Source: Myxococcales bacterium
GTDB lineage: Bacteria; Myxococcota_A; Polyangia; Nannocystales; Nannocystaceae
Assembly (NCBI GenBank): GCA_020633315.1
Contig: JACKDV010000001.1
Coordinates: 620,001-684,000, forward strand
Direction of reading: 5' to 3'
DNA: 64,000 nucleotides
The position numbers and the translations under genes are program-made. Shown here piece after piece: positions 36,410-50,502 of the stretch; the first letter of the stretch is position 1, and every line of letters starts with the position of its first letter. The notes below the pieces were generated by a model. The model had not been told where the DNA came from. It searched no databases and saw only the letters and a list, made by a program, of their open reading frames with translations.

Positions 36410-38473
36410 CTAGCTCTTGAGCGGATGCTCGAACTGCGGCGGCTTGCCTCGCAGCATCGACTTGACGCCGATCGCCGACGAGCTCATCGCCAGGCTCTGC
36501 GCGGCCCGATCCTCCTCGATCGCGCCGCCCTCGGCCGCGGTGGTGCCGTTGGCATCCACGATCGTCCGCACCAGCAGCTCGCGCAGCTCGGCGTCGAGCG
36601 GCACCCCGGCCTCGTTGGTGGTGGCCACGTCGGTGCTCACCTCCACCTGCGCCCCGTCCTCGCGGAAGGCGGGCATCGGCGTGCTGCCGTCGGCCAGCGC
36701 CGCGGCCAGCTTCATGCTCGCGGCGGGCAGCTCGGGGATCGGCACGATCTCGGAGACGAAGCCCCACGCCTTGGCCTCGTCGACGGCGAAGCCGTGGCCG
36801 GTGAGCAGGATCTCGTTGATCCGCGGCCACGCGTCGGGCGTGCTGGCCCGGTGCACGTGGTGGCAGCCGCCGAGCCCGGGGATGACGCCCACAGTGGTCT
36901 CGGGGAAGGCCAGGCGGGTGCGCTGTCCCGCGATGCGGGCATGGCAGGCGGCGGCCAGCTCGAGGCCGCCGCCGAGCACCCGGCCCACGAGCGCGGCCAC
37001 GGTGGGCTTGCCCGCGCGCAGCTTGCTGGTGGTCTGCTTCCAGCGCTGGATGAGGGCGAGGGCGGCGTCCTTGTTGCCGAGCACCGGCACGAACGCGCCG
37101 AGGTCGGCCCCGTGCCCGAACTCGCGGCTGTAGGTCCCGTCGGGGGCGATCACGATGGCCTTCACCGCATCGTCGCCGGCGAAGCGCTCGTAGGCCTGGT
37201 CGAGCTGCGCGATGAAGGTGTGGTTGATGGTGAGGCGCTTGAGCGACAGCAGGCCCACCCCGCCGTGCACCGCGGTGCCCACGTAGACCTCGTGCCAGGG
37301 CGCCGCGTCGGCGGCGAAGACCTCGACCGGCGCGACCTCGTCGGCGTGGGTGATGCCCTGCGACTGGCAGAAGCCCTTCACCAGGGTGGTGGCCTCGTCG
37401 GCCCCCAGCTCGAAGACCATCGCCGGCATGCCGGCGCGGAAGGCCAGGGCGTTCTCGCACAGGAAGTTGAGGGCATCGACCGGCGCGACCTGGTGCCTCA
37501 CCATGTAGGCGGTGAGCGCCAGCAGCATGCCGAGCATGCGGTCGCGGACCTCGGCGAAGCGCTCGGGCGGGCACGACTGGCCGCGCTCGTAGGGCCACTG
37601 CTTCTTGGGGTCGGCGATGTAGGGCTGCCAGGCGTCGGGGATCGCGAAGAGGGTGGAGTCGACCTCGCCCTGCAGCAGCTCCATGCAGTGGGCGGACAGG
37701 TAGTTGGCGCCGGGGATCAGGTTGTGCACGAAGAACGGCGAGGTGCCGAGGGTCTTCTTGCACACGTCGTCGATCTGGGCGGGGGTGAGGCCGAGGTCGG
37801 CGTGGATCCGCACCGCCTCGAGCATCATGCCGCAGAAGATCCGATCGGCCGCGAACGAGGGCACGTCCTTGACCGGGATGAGGTTCATGCCCAGGCCGCC
37901 GAGGAACTTGCGGACGGTCTTGAGCTCGTCCTTGCCCGTGGTGGCGCCGGCGGTGGGCACCTCCCACAGCTTGTTGGTCAGGTGCGGGAAGAAGGGGTGC
38001 ATCACGCCGCAGCGCTCGGCCCCGGGCAGCCCTTCGAAGAGCATGGTGGAGGGGAAGCCGCTGGTGGCCGAGAAGATGAACGCCTCGGGGTCGCGCTCGC
38101 GGACCTGGCGGTAGAAGGCGTGCTTGATGTCGAGGCGCTCGGGGATGGCCTCGAACACGAAGCCCACCGCCAGCCCCTCGGGCAGGTCGGCGATGCCCCC
38201 CTGGATCACCTGGAGGTTGGCGAGGATGGCGTCGACCTCCTTGGGGTCGAAGCGCTGGCCGAAGGCCTGGCGCAGCTTGTCGCCGACCTCGTGGACGGCG
38301 GGCGAGAGGTCGAGCGCCACCACGGGGATGCCGTGCTTGGTGAGCAGGCGGGCGAACTGGCCGAGCTTGCCGAACCCCACGTTGCCGCAGGCACCCGCCA
38401 CCACCAGCGCTCGTACGGGCGCGTCGGCATCGGGCTGGAACAGGGGGCGGAGCGTGGGATCGGTCAGCGACAT
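36410..38473 (-). CDS. 3-hydroxyacyl-CoA dehydrogenase/enoyl-CoA hydratase fusion
   Basis: A 687-residue fatty-acid-oxidation enzyme. The first 400 residues are a hydroxyacyl-CoA dehydrogenase (Rossmann start VVAGACGNVGFGKLG, dinucleotide loop altered; then HPFFPHLTNKLWEVP and a C-terminal dimerisation domain). From about 405 a crotonase domain follows (VGRVLGGGLELAAACHARIA, then RTRLAFPETTVGVIPGLGG) with the oxyanion-hole and catalytic-Glu regions present. In classical FadB/FadJ the hydratase is N-terminal, so the order is reversed. It may act on unusual acyl chains. ATG at 38473; no thiolase next door. Confidence 0.85.
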   Translation of the reverse strand: MSLTDPTLRPLFQPDADAPVRALVVAGACGNVGFGKLGQFARLLTKHGIPVVALDLSPAVHEVGDKLRQAFGQRFDPKEVDAILANLQVIQGGIADLPEGLAVGFVFEAIPERLDIKHAFYRQVRERDPEAFIFSATSGFPSTMLFEGLPGAERCGVMHPFFPHLTNKLWEVPTAGATTGKDELKTVRKFLGGLGMNLIPVKDVPSFAADRIFCGMMLEAVRIHADLGLTPAQIDDVCKKTLGTSPFFVHNLIPGANYLSAHCMELLQGEVDSTLFAIPDAWQPYIADPKKQWPYERGQSCPPERFAEVRDRMLGMLLALTAYMVRHQVAPVDALNFLCENALAFRAGMPAMVFELGADEATTLVKGFCQSQGITHADEVAPVEVFAADAAPWHEVYVGTAVHGGVGLLSLKRLTINHTFIAQLDQAYERFAGDDAVKAIVIAPDGTYSREFGHGADLGAFVPVLGNKDAALALIQRWKQTTSKLRAGKPTVAALVGRVLGGGLELAAACHARIAGQRTRLAFPETTVGVIPGLGGCHHVHRASTPDAWPRINEILLTGHGFAVDEAKAWGFVSEIVPIPELPAASMKLAAALADGSTPMPAFREDGAQVEVSTDVATTNEAGVPLDAELRELLVRTIVDANGTTAAEGGAIEEDRAAQSLAMSSSAIGVKSMLRGKPPQFEHPLKS

Positions 38474-38616
38474 GGGGCGGAGGATACGGGCACCTACCGG
38501 TCGGCCACGGGCCCCGCTCGGTTGAGCTTCTTCACGGTCTCGTAGGGCCTCCCACGCCTCGCTCGCGGCGTTTGCGGGCCGTTGAGGGGGCGCGTGACCT
38601 GGCGTACAGTCCGTCG

Positions 38617-39114
38617 ATGATGAAGACCGTCCTCGGATCGAAGGGTGTCCTGCTGGTGGTGGGGTTGCTCGCCATCTCGGCCTGCGACGACGCCAAGAAG
38701 GATGCCGCGAAGCCGGCGGCGGAGGCCGAGGCGAAGACGGACGCGAAGGCCGAGGCGGGAGCCGAGGCCGCGGCTCCCGAAGGTGGTGCCGACGCCGAGG
38801 CGGCGGCCGAAGGCGCGGCCGCCGGTGCCGAAGGCGAGGCCGCGGCGGCCGAGGGCGGGGCCGAGGCCCCCGCGGTCGTGGCCAAGATCGGCGTCCCCGA
38901 GTGCGACGAGTACGTCGAGGCGATGACCGTGTGCTTCGCGGGCGACGGCGTGCCCGAGGAGATCCGCGCCGCCCAGAAGCAGGGCTTCGAGTCCACGGTG
39001 GTGGGCTGGGCCGGCGAGATCGAGAAGAACCCCGAGGCCAAGGCCGGCATCAGCGTGGGCTGCAAGGCCGCGATGGACATGGCCAAGCGCTCGTACCCCA
39101 AGTGCTTCGAGTGA
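38617..39114 (+). CDS. Ala/Glu-rich predicted lipoprotein
   Basis: A 165-residue lipoprotein with signal MMKTVLGSKGVLLVVGLLAI followed by the lipobox SAC. The next 70 residues are a low-complexity Ala/Glu/Lys/Gly linker. The C-terminal 70 residues form a compact domain with four Cys (PECDEYVEAMTVCF, GCKAAMDM, PKCFE), probably two disulfides. Similar small Cys-containing lipoproteins with acidic linkers are common in myxobacteria. It is divergent from the dehydrogenase/hydratase gene across 143 bp. Confidence 0.8.
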   Translation: MMKTVLGSKGVLLVVGLLAISACDDAKKDAAKPAAEAEAKTDAKAEAGAEAAAPEGGADAEAAAEGAAAGAEGEAAAAEGGAEAPAVVAKIGVPECDEYVEAMTVCFAGDGVPEEIRAAQKQGFESTVVGWAGEIEKNPEAKAGISVGCKAAMDMAKRSYPKCFE

Positions 39115-39576
39115 CGGCTCGGCCGCCCGGCGAGGGCGGCGACTCGCTCCCCGCATGACCGCCTGGCCCGAGGGGCCGGGTCCGCCTCCGCGTGGGAGGA
39201 CGGGGGATCGATCCCGCACACGACGCCGATGTTTCTCGCCCGCGCGGGGTGGTCGGTCGTGTCGCACCGATCCCGTCCCCCGCGGCATGGCCCGCCTACC
39301 TGTGGGCAAGAACGGCGCCACGAGCTCGATCGATCGCCGGGTCAGCCTTCCAAGCCATTGAATGCAAAGTGCTTTTCTCGTGTGGCGCAATGCGTGCGCC
39401 CCATTGCGTCGTCGCCGCTACCTGCACGAGCACTCAGCGGCCGGGAATCGCTTTCGACCCAAGATGTTGTCGCGGCTCGTGCGAGCGTCGCCAAGGATCG
39501 GTATCCTGCCGACTCTCCCAGACTCGGACAGAGGGGACGGACGGTCCCCCGGAAAACACCACCGGAGACAGACACG
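39115..39576. other. Intergenic region without a recognisable gene
   Basis: A 462-bp gap between two plus-strand lipoprotein genes. Short frames exist but have no protein-like codon bias. The part at about 39340-39420 is richer in A/T than its surroundings and probably holds the promoter of the small lipoprotein. Confidence 0.5.
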
Positions 39577-39732
39577 ATGAAGTTCACCAAGACTGCCCTC
39601 GTCGCTTCCCTCACCCTCGGCTCCTTCGCCTTCGCTGCCACCGGCTGCGACAAGAAGGAAGAGAAGAAGGAAGACGCCGCCAAGAAGGACGACGGCGAGA
39701 AGAAGGAAGGCGACGCCGAGAAGAAGGAGTAG
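39577..39732 (+). CDS. Very small Lys/Glu-rich lipoprotein
   Basis: A 51-residue lipoprotein. Residues 1-23 are a signal (MKFTKTALVASLTLGSFAFA) with lipobox ATGC; the mature part is only 28 residues, nearly all Lys, Glu, Asp and Ala (DKKEEKKEDAAKKDD and so on). It cannot have an enzymatic fold; a structural, surface-charge or spacer role is likely. A strong terminator follows at 39755. Upstream, a GGAGA ribosome site precedes the ATG. Confidence 0.8.
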   Translation: MKFTKTALVASLTLGSFAFAATGCDKKEEKKEDAAKKDDGEKKEGDAEKKE

Positions 39733-39754
39733 CCTTCTTCGAAGGTCGACCAGC

Positions 39755-39790
39755 GAACGGGCGCTCCAGTGGGGCGCCCGTTCTGCTTTC
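39755..39790 (+). terminator. Rho-independent terminator after the small lipoprotein
   Basis: GAACGGGCGC (39755-39764) pairs perfectly with GCGCCCGTTC (39774-39783), a 10-bp stem with a 9-base loop, followed by TGCTTT. It ends the small lipoprotein transcript and lies just before the rph start. Confidence 0.8.
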
Positions 39791-39816
39791 GAACGCGTGC
39801 TGTTAGCTTCCGCCCC

Positions 39817-40542
39817 ATGCGACACGACGACCGTGCTCCCGACCAGCTGCGACCCTGCTCGATCGAGCCCGGCTTCATCACCCGGGCGCTCGGCTCGGCC
39901 CTGGTGCGCACCGGCGACACGCGGGTCATCTGCACGGCGAGCGCCGAGGAGCGGGCGCCCTCGTGGCTCAGCGGCGGCGGCTGGGTCACCGCCCAGTACG
40001 CGATGCTGCCGGGGGCGACCACGCCTCGCGGACCCCGGGATCCCGGCGGGCGCGGCAAGGAGATCCAGCGCCTCATCGGTCGCGCGCTGCGGGCCAGCAT
40101 CAACCTCGAGCAGCTCGTGGGGCCCGAGGGCGAGCCGATCTCGATCATGTGCGACTGCGACGTGATCGAGGCCGACGGAGGCACCCGCACCGCCTCGATC
40201 ACCGGCGCCTTCGTGGCGCTGCAGCTCGCGCTGCGGCGGCTGCACGAGCAGGGGCGGCTGGCGGGCGACCCCGTGCGCGCGCCCGTGGCCGCGGTGAGCG
40301 TGGGCCTGGTGACCATCGCCGAGGCGCCGGTGCCCGTGCTCGACCTCGACTACCACGAGGACAGCCAGGCGGTGGTCGATCTCAACGTGGTCGGCCTCGC
40401 GGGCGGCGGGCTGGTGGAGGTGCAGGGCACGGGCGAGCACGGCAGCTTCGAGCGCGCCCAGCTCGACGCCATGCTCGACCTCGCGGAGGGCGGCATCACG
40501 AGCCTGCTCGCCGCGCAGCGCAAGGCCCTGGGCGATGGCTGA
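39817..40542 (+). CDS. rph: Ribonuclease PH
   Basis: A 241-residue phosphorolytic 3'-5' exonuclease that trims tRNA precursors. Typical motifs are LRPCSIEPGF, GDTRVICTAS, WVTAQYAMLPGATTPRG, GRGKEIQRLIGRALRA and DCDVIEADGGTRTASITGA. Length and order are as usual for the family. It overlaps the rdgB start by 8 bp. The rph-rdgB pairing is common in bacteria; two tRNA genes follow, which fits its role. Confidence 0.97.
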   Translation: MRHDDRAPDQLRPCSIEPGFITRALGSALVRTGDTRVICTASAEERAPSWLSGGGWVTAQYAMLPGATTPRGPRDPGGRGKEIQRLIGRALRASINLEQLVGPEGEPISIMCDCDVIEADGGTRTASITGAFVALQLALRRLHEQGRLAGDPVRAPVAAVSVGLVTIAEAPVPVLDLDYHEDSQAVVDLNVVGLAGGGLVEVQGTGEHGSFERAQLDAMLDLAEGGITSLLAAQRKALGDG

Positions 40543-41191
40543 GCGGCAGGAGCGACCGCGGCGGCTGGTGGTCGCCAGCGGCAATGCGCACAAGGTCGGC
40601 GAGCTGCGGGCCATGCTGGCCGTGGTGCCGGGGCTGGTGGTGCTCGGCCAGCGGGAGCTCGGCGATCCGCCGAGCATCGAGGAGAGCGCCCACACCTTCG
40701 AGGGCAACGCGGGGCTCAAGGCCGAGGGGATCGCGGCGTGGCTGCGCGAGCGCGGGGAGGCGGGCGACACCGTGGTGCTGGCCGACGACTCGGGGGTGAG
40801 CGTGGATGCGCTGGACGGCGGTCCCGGGGTTCGCAGCGCTCGCTTCGCGGGCGAGCACGCCAGCGACGAGGGCAACAACGCCAAGCTCGTGGCCGAGCTG
40901 CGGGCGCGGGGGCTCGAGCGCAGCCCGGGGCACTACACCTGCGTGCTGGCGCTGGTGCGGGTGGACGGCGGGCCGTGGGCCGATCTCGGCGGGCCCGTGC
41001 GGACCTTCGAGGGGCGCTGGGACGTGGAGCTGCGGGTGGATCGCCGCGGCACCGGCGGCTTCGGCTACGATCCTCACGCCTGGCTGCCCGACGGCCGCAC
41101 CGTGGCCGAGCTGCCGGCGGCCGACAAGGCCGCGCAATCCCACCGGGGGCAGGCCACGCGGGGCCTGCTGGCCTGGCTTTCGGCCGGCTGA
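40535..41191 (+). CDS. rdgB: XTP/dITP diphosphatase (RdgB/HAM1)
   Basis: A 218-residue house-cleaning enzyme that hydrolyses dITP and XTP to monophosphates, keeping deaminated purines out of DNA. Motifs are VVASGNAHKVGEL at the N-terminus, FEGNAGLKAEG, LADDSGVSVDAL, PGVRSARFAG and GGFGYDPHAWLPDG. It overlaps rph by 8 bp, so the two are coupled. Confidence 0.96.
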   Translation: MAERQERPRRLVVASGNAHKVGELRAMLAVVPGLVVLGQRELGDPPSIEESAHTFEGNAGLKAEGIAAWLRERGEAGDTVVLADDSGVSVDALDGGPGVRSARFAGEHASDEGNNAKLVAELRARGLERSPGHYTCVLALVRVDGGPWADLGGPVRTFEGRWDVELRVDRRGTGGFGYDPHAWLPDGRTVAELPAADKAAQSHRGQATRGLLAWLSAG

Positions 41192-41260
41192 CCCCCTCCG
41201 GACGCCGGGCGAGCGGAAGGTGGACCGCTGCGCCCGGCTCGGCTACATTCGAAGGGCTTT

Positions 41261-41412
<152 letters not shown>

Positions 41413-41653
41413 CCCGTGGGCGTGCCCAGTGTGGTCGATCGAGTTGGCCCGATGGGCCGTGGGCGCATCACCGGTGGCGCTCGGGCTTCGACACCGACGC
41501 CAGCGCGCATCTGGGCGTCGACCGGTCGCCAATCTGCCGGTGCGTTCGCGAGGACCCTCTCCAGCGGTGGAGGCGACGACGGCGCTAGGGCGGGCGCTGG
41601 CAACACCGTGTCGCGGGCCGGGATCGCTTCGTCGAGATCCCCAGTGGACCGGA

Positions 41654-41688
41654 AAACAACCGCACCCCAGGGGATGCGGTTGTTTGCT
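41654..41688 (+). terminator. Hairpin terminator between the tRNAs and the insert
   Basis: AAACAACCGCA (41654-41664) pairs with TGCGGTTGTTT (41675-41685), an 11-bp perfect stem with CCCC/GGGG in the loop, ending in TTT. It probably ends the tRNA transcript about 240 bp after tRNA-Arg. The 41413-41653 stretch before it shows no gene. Confidence 0.7.
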
Positions 41689-41701
41689 ACCGTTCGAGGC
41701 C

Positions 41702-42209
41702 GTGGCCGACCTCTTGCCGGAGAATACCCGCAAGGCGAACTTCAGCCACGCGTACCTCGACGCCATCGCTGCGTCGGTCGGGTTCTCCGTCGAACGCTGG
41801 ACCGACGACTTCGACAGCATCGACGTGACGATCAAGGTGGAGCACAGCGGCAAAGTAAGCGCAGGGCGCTCACCGAAGCTCGATCTGCAGCTCAAGTGCA
41901 CCGATGCCTTCGCCCCAAAGGACGGCGAGTTGCACTTCCCGCTGCCGGTGAAGAAACTACGACGACCTACGTGATGCGAGCCGTGTTACGCCTGCGCTGC
42001 TCGTGGTGTTGTTCGTCCCCAAGACGTGGCCTCAGCGTCTCAAGTGGAGCGCGTCGAGCCTGCGACTCCACAAACTCGCGTACTGGTTGAACCTCCGCGG
42101 GCGGCCGGCAACGACGAACAAGGAAACGGTGACGGTCGTGCTGAAAGAGCACTTCCATCCCGATGCACTGCAACAACTCATGTTCCTGAGCGCGGAGGGG
42201 GAGCTATGA
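41702..42209 (+). pseudogene. DUF4365 nuclease-like protein, frameshifted
   Basis: From the GTG at 41702 the first 80-odd codons read ADLLPENTRKANFSHAYLDA, then DDFDSIDVTIKV and LDLQLKCTDAF, ending in LPVKK. The coding signal then moves one frame to YDDLRDASRVTPALLVVLFV and PKTWPQRLKWSASSLRLHKL, ending at 42209. Dropping one A from the run at 41953-41955 restores LPVKNYDDLR and a full-length DUF4365 protein of about 168 residues. The D...QxK pattern (IDV, QLK) fits a PD-(D/E)XK-type nuclease fold. Its stop overlaps the ATG of the next gene. Codon use is less GC3-rich than the neighbours, so it looks acquired. If the frameshift is an assembly error the gene is intact. Confidence 0.7.
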
Positions 42210-43384
42210 GACTGACCCCCGCCGACGTACAGGCCGCTCCCGTCGCTGCGTCAGAGTTGCTCGCATACCTTCGGAGTACCGGCTGGCGACGGCTCGAGGA
42301 TCAGGAACGACTGGACCTTCGCGTCGCGACGTTGATGGTGCACGACGCTCGGGGCGCAGAGGTGCAGGTGCCGCTGCTCCCGGAAGCCAAGGACTACCCG
42401 CGGAGGGTGGCAGAGCTGGTCAATATCGCCGCGGAGGTTGAAGGCCGGTCGCCGCACCACCTCCTGGCGGCGATTCGTGTCGTTCAATTCGACGTCGTCC
42501 GCGTTCGTCGGACCGGCCGCGACGACGACACGCTGCCCGTCGGTGACGGGGCGGCCCTGTTTGCACTGGCGAATGGGGTGTTCGTCGCGTCGTCCCTTGC
42601 GGTCGTGGAACCGCGCGCCACGTACTCTGGCCGAAGGCCTGCCAAGGTGACGGAGTTCATGGAGACGGTGCGACTGGGCCAAACCGAACAGGGGAGCTTC
42701 GTCGTTCGCTTGCTCGTGCCCTTGCCCTCGAGTGTGGGCCAGTCGCAGACCCGTTTGTCGTTCGTCCAGGAGCATGTCCCTCCGCCTCCGTTCCCGCGGC
42801 AAGTCACTCGTCAGCTCATCCGCTCGGTCCAACGAGCGAAGGCCGCTGTCACCGCCGCAATCGCTGAGGACAGCCTGGATCCGTTTCGCGGGGAAGTGCG
42901 CAATGGCGTGAGCGCGGAGTTGTGCAAAGCGCTGAACGCGATCGAGGATGTGAACCCGCTTCACGGCGTCGAGATCGGTATCGCTTGGGGCGCTGCTTGG
43001 CCGATGGAGCGCCCTCACCCGGTCGCTTTCACGAGCGACGCGTTGCAGATCCTGGGGCAGGCTGCGGAGTTCCTTGCAGCAAAGGAGACGCTCGAGGACT
43101 TCTGGCTAGAGGGCTATATCACCAAGCTCGAGCGAGACGATCCTGCTGGCGAAATCGAAGGCGACGTGACCATCGCGACGACGCTCGGGGGACAGTTGCG
43201 GAGGGTCCGCGTTACTCTACAGCCTGCGGACTACAGCGCCGCGGCGGATGCCCATCGCGTTGGACAGCGAGTTCGCGTGAAGGGCGACCTCGGAAAAGAG
43301 GGCCGCCGCTTTCGTCTCGTCCGTCCGGTGCAGTTTTCTGTCGTCGAGCACGACGACGAAGAAGAGACATCTGTGTCGGCCTAG
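42206..43384 (+). CDS. Unknown protein paired with DUF4365, OB-like C-terminus
   Basis: A 392-residue protein whose ATG overlaps the DUF4365 stop (ATGA at 42206-42209), so it is translationally coupled. The N-terminal 300 residues match no family I know; they include ELLAYLRSTGWRRLEDQERL and FSFVQ-type strands in the middle. The last 80 residues (WLEGYITKLERDDPAGEIEG, RVRVKGDLGKEGRRFRLVRP) look like an OB-type nucleic-acid-binding barrel; this is inference from strand pattern only. Codon use resembles its partner more than the flanking chromosome. Together the pair resembles a two-gene nuclease module placed behind a tRNA. Confidence 0.7.
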   Translation: MRLTPADVQAAPVAASELLAYLRSTGWRRLEDQERLDLRVATLMVHDARGAEVQVPLLPEAKDYPRRVAELVNIAAEVEGRSPHHLLAAIRVVQFDVVRVRRTGRDDDTLPVGDGAALFALANGVFVASSLAVVEPRATYSGRRPAKVTEFMETVRLGQTEQGSFVVRLLVPLPSSVGQSQTRLSFVQEHVPPPPFPRQVTRQLIRSVQRAKAAVTAAIAEDSLDPFRGEVRNGVSAELCKALNAIEDVNPLHGVEIGIAWGAAWPMERPHPVAFTSDALQILGQAAEFLAAKETLEDFWLEGYITKLERDDPAGEIEGDVTIATTLGGQLRRVRVTLQPADYSAAADAHRVGQRVRVKGDLGKEGRRFRLVRPVQFSVVEHDDEEETSVSA

Positions 43385-43469
43385 GCGGTCCACAGGGCGA
43401 GCGCCGAGGCGCGCGATGAGCTGCGGGCACTGGGCCTCGAGGCGAGCACGACGGCTGAGATACCGGTGC

Positions 43470-43889
43470 TCAGGCCCCCGGCGTGCGCTGCAGGGCCCGG
43501 GCCAGGGTGAGGTAGCGCTTCACCAGCGGTCGCAGCTCGGCGAGCTTGGTGTCGAAGCCCTCGTCGTGCTTGCCGATCCGCAGGAAGGTCTCGTGGGAGC
43601 GCCGCTCGATCGCCTCGGTGTCGCCGTCGCGGGCCAGGCGGGCCAGGGCGCCAGCCGTGGTCGCGGCGAGCCGGGCGATGGACTTCTCGATCTCGAAGCG
43701 GCCCTCCTTGAGGCGCTCGATGATCCGCTCGGTGAGCGGCTCGCCCAGGTGCATCGCGGTCAGCACCTCGCTCACCGAAGCGCTGGGGGTGCGGTCGCGC
43801 TCGGCCCACGCCTCGCGCCACGCCTGGCTGCGCAGCTCGAGCGCCTGCAGCTCGGCCTCGATCGTCTCGGGGGTCGCCATGCTCGGCAT
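43470..43889 (-). CDS. Helical hypothetical protein
   Basis: A 139-residue soluble protein, almost entirely alpha-helical (MATPETIEAELQALELRSQA, ERIIERLKEGRFEIEKSIAR). The start is the ATG at 43889 or the one at 43880. No family recognised. Its high GC3 shows it belongs to the native chromosome and marks the right end of the tRNA-linked insert. Confidence 0.65.
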   Translation of the reverse strand: MPSMATPETIEAELQALELRSQAWREAWAERDRTPSASVSEVLTAMHLGEPLTERIIERLKEGRFEIEKSIARLAATTAGALARLARDGDTEAIERRSHETFLRIGKHDEGFDTKLAELRPLVKRYLTLARALQRTPGA

Positions 43890-43931
43890 GTCACCACGGA
43901 TGCGGCTGCGCGTGCTGCGAGGCCCGGGACC

Positions 43932-44944
43932 TCACCGGCTGCGACGGGCCCGTCGCTCGTCGAGGGCCAGGATCACCGCGCTGGTGATCGCCACCGCGCC
44001 ACCCAGGCCCACCAGCACCCAGCCGCCGGCGTCGGTGTCGAGGATGCGAGGGCATGGGGTGGTGCGGGGATCGGAGAGATCGGGACAGCGATGGTCGACG
44101 GCGATCAGCACGCCTCCGCCCGCGGCGGCGCCGATGCCCAGGCCCAGGCCCAGCCGCGAGACCCAGCGTGGCAGCAGCCGTCGGCTCGATCGCGGCGGGG
44201 GGCTCGGGCGCGAGCCAGGGGCCGGGCCGGGCTCGAGCGCGGGGGCCTCCACCTCGTAGCGCAGCGTGGTCGTGGCTCCGGCGTCGATCCGCACCGACTC
44301 CCGCCGCACCGCTCGCCCGGGCTCGCTCGCCTCCACCCACACCCGCGCCGTGCCCTCGCGTAGCCGCGGCGCCTCGGGATCGAAGGCGCGCTCGTCGACC
44401 CAGATCCGGCAGGGCACGCTGCACTCCACCTCGAGTCGTCCCGTCCGCGGCCCCGCGTCGCGCAGCTCGTCGCGCAGCGCGACCAGATCGGGCCCGAACT
44501 GCTCGACCGGCAGCGTCTCGCCCCGGGCCACCCGCAGCGCCTCGTCGATCACCGCGGAGGCATCCTCGCGGCGATCGAGCACCAGGTAGGTGCGGGCGAG
44601 CGACAGCAGGGCAAAGAGGCGAGCCTGCTGCGCCTCTGGGTCGTCGACCAGCGGCGCCCGCTCGGCGAAGGCTCGCAGGGCGGCCACCAGCGCGGGCTCG
44701 GCCGTCTCGGGGGACTCGGTCGCGAGGGCGTCGGCCTCGAGCAGGGCCCGCACCGCGTCGTCCCGGCGCCGGCGCTCGTCGCCGTCGAGTGCTCCGGTCC
44801 CCCGCGAGATCGGGGCGGGCGCGAGGGCCAGGCGGGCGGCCAAGGCCGGCACGGGAAGGGCCTCGGCCTCGCGCATCCGCAGCGGGAGCCCGGGGGCGGG
44901 CGGGGTCGAGCTCAGCAGCACCAGCGCCAGCCAGGGCGCGCCGG

Positions 44945-44948
<4 letters not shown>
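43932..44948 (-). CDS. Exported PEGA-like membrane protein
   Basis: About 338 residues starting with GTG at 44948, overlapping the rlmN stop (GTGA). A hydrophobic start (APWLALVLLSS) suggests export. A helical middle (ALFALLSLARTYLVLDRRED type) is followed by a PEGA-like beta domain (TGRLEVECSVPCRIWVDERA, then ARVWVEASEPGRAVRRESVR). The C-terminus has two hydrophobic helices (LGLGLGIGAAAGGGVLIAV and WVLVGLGGAVAITSAVILAL). PEGA domains are usually extracellular or periplasmic and found in surface proteins; exact role unknown. Confidence 0.75.
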
Positions 44949-46072
<1,124 letters not shown>

Positions 46073-46087
46073 CGGCCCCCGCGAGCG

Positions 46088-46501
46088 CTAGACGAGCTCG
46101 AGGCCGCCGAAGAAGTAGGCGACCTCGAACGCGGCCGTGTCCTCGGCGTCGGAGCCGTGCGAGGCGTTGCGCTCGATGCTGGTGCCGAAGTCACCGCGGA
46201 TGGTGCCCTTGGCCGCCTTGGTGGCGTCGGTGGGGCCCATCAGGTCGCGCCAGCGCTTGATCGCGTCGTCGCCCTCGAGCGCCATGGCCACGATCTTGCC
46301 CTCGGTCATGAACGTGACCAGGTCGCCGAAGAAGGGGCGCTCCTTGTGGACGTGGTAGAAGCCCTCGGCCTGGGACTTGGTGAGGTGCAGGGTCTTGAGG
46401 GCGAGGACGCGCAGGCCGGACTCCTGGATCCGGGCGATGATGGCCCCCTGGTGGCCAGCGGCGGTTGCGTCGGGCTTGATGAGCGCGAGGGTGCGTTGCA
46501 T
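46088..46501 (-). CDS. ndk: Nucleoside diphosphate kinase
   Basis: A 137-residue enzyme that moves the terminal phosphate between nucleoside triphosphates. Motifs are TLALIKPDAT at the start, ERPFFGDLV, GPTDATKA, and RNASHGSD with the phosphorylated His. Length is typical. It heads the ndk-rlmN operon and is divergent from dnaE across 292 bp with no other gene. Confidence 0.97.
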   Translation of the reverse strand: MQRTLALIKPDATAAGHQGAIIARIQESGLRVLALKTLHLTKSQAEGFYHVHKERPFFGDLVTFMTEGKIVAMALEGDDAIKRWRDLMGPTDATKAAKGTIRGDFGTSIERNASHGSDAEDTAAFEVAYFFGGLELV

Positions 46502-46793
46502 CGGACGATTGGTGTCTGGGTACGAGGTACGAATGGGTTGAAAGGTGACATCGCGCGGCGCGCGAGCGCGGGGACGCTAGCAGAGGGCTCCGCGGGTGTC
46601 ACCGGCCCGCGGGGCGGCGGGATCTCGTCGCGGGGCAGGTACGGGACGGCGCACGTCGCTTGCGGCGCAACCCGCGATCGGCCCGGGCTCGCCCCGCACC
46701 GGGCGAATTGGCGCGGGTCGCCGGCGCCGCGCGGGCGAGGGTGGGGGGGGCCGGCCCTCGTGTGGACCCCGGGGCTTCGGTAGGTTGGGGCCG

Positions 46794-50462
<3,669 letters not shown>

Positions 50463-50502
50463 GCGCGGCGCTCCCCCGACGCGCGCCGCAGCGGCGCCTG
50501 GC

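Noticed and set aside
36057..36413. Plus-strand 118-codon frame in the gap before the dehydrogenase gene
   Set aside because: Arg/Pro/Gly-rich translation without codon bias or ribosome site.
41413..43469. Attachment-site repeat flanking a tRNA-borne island
   Set aside because: No copy of the tRNA-Arg 3' end was found on the right side of the insert, and there is no integrase gene, so site-specific integration is not shown.
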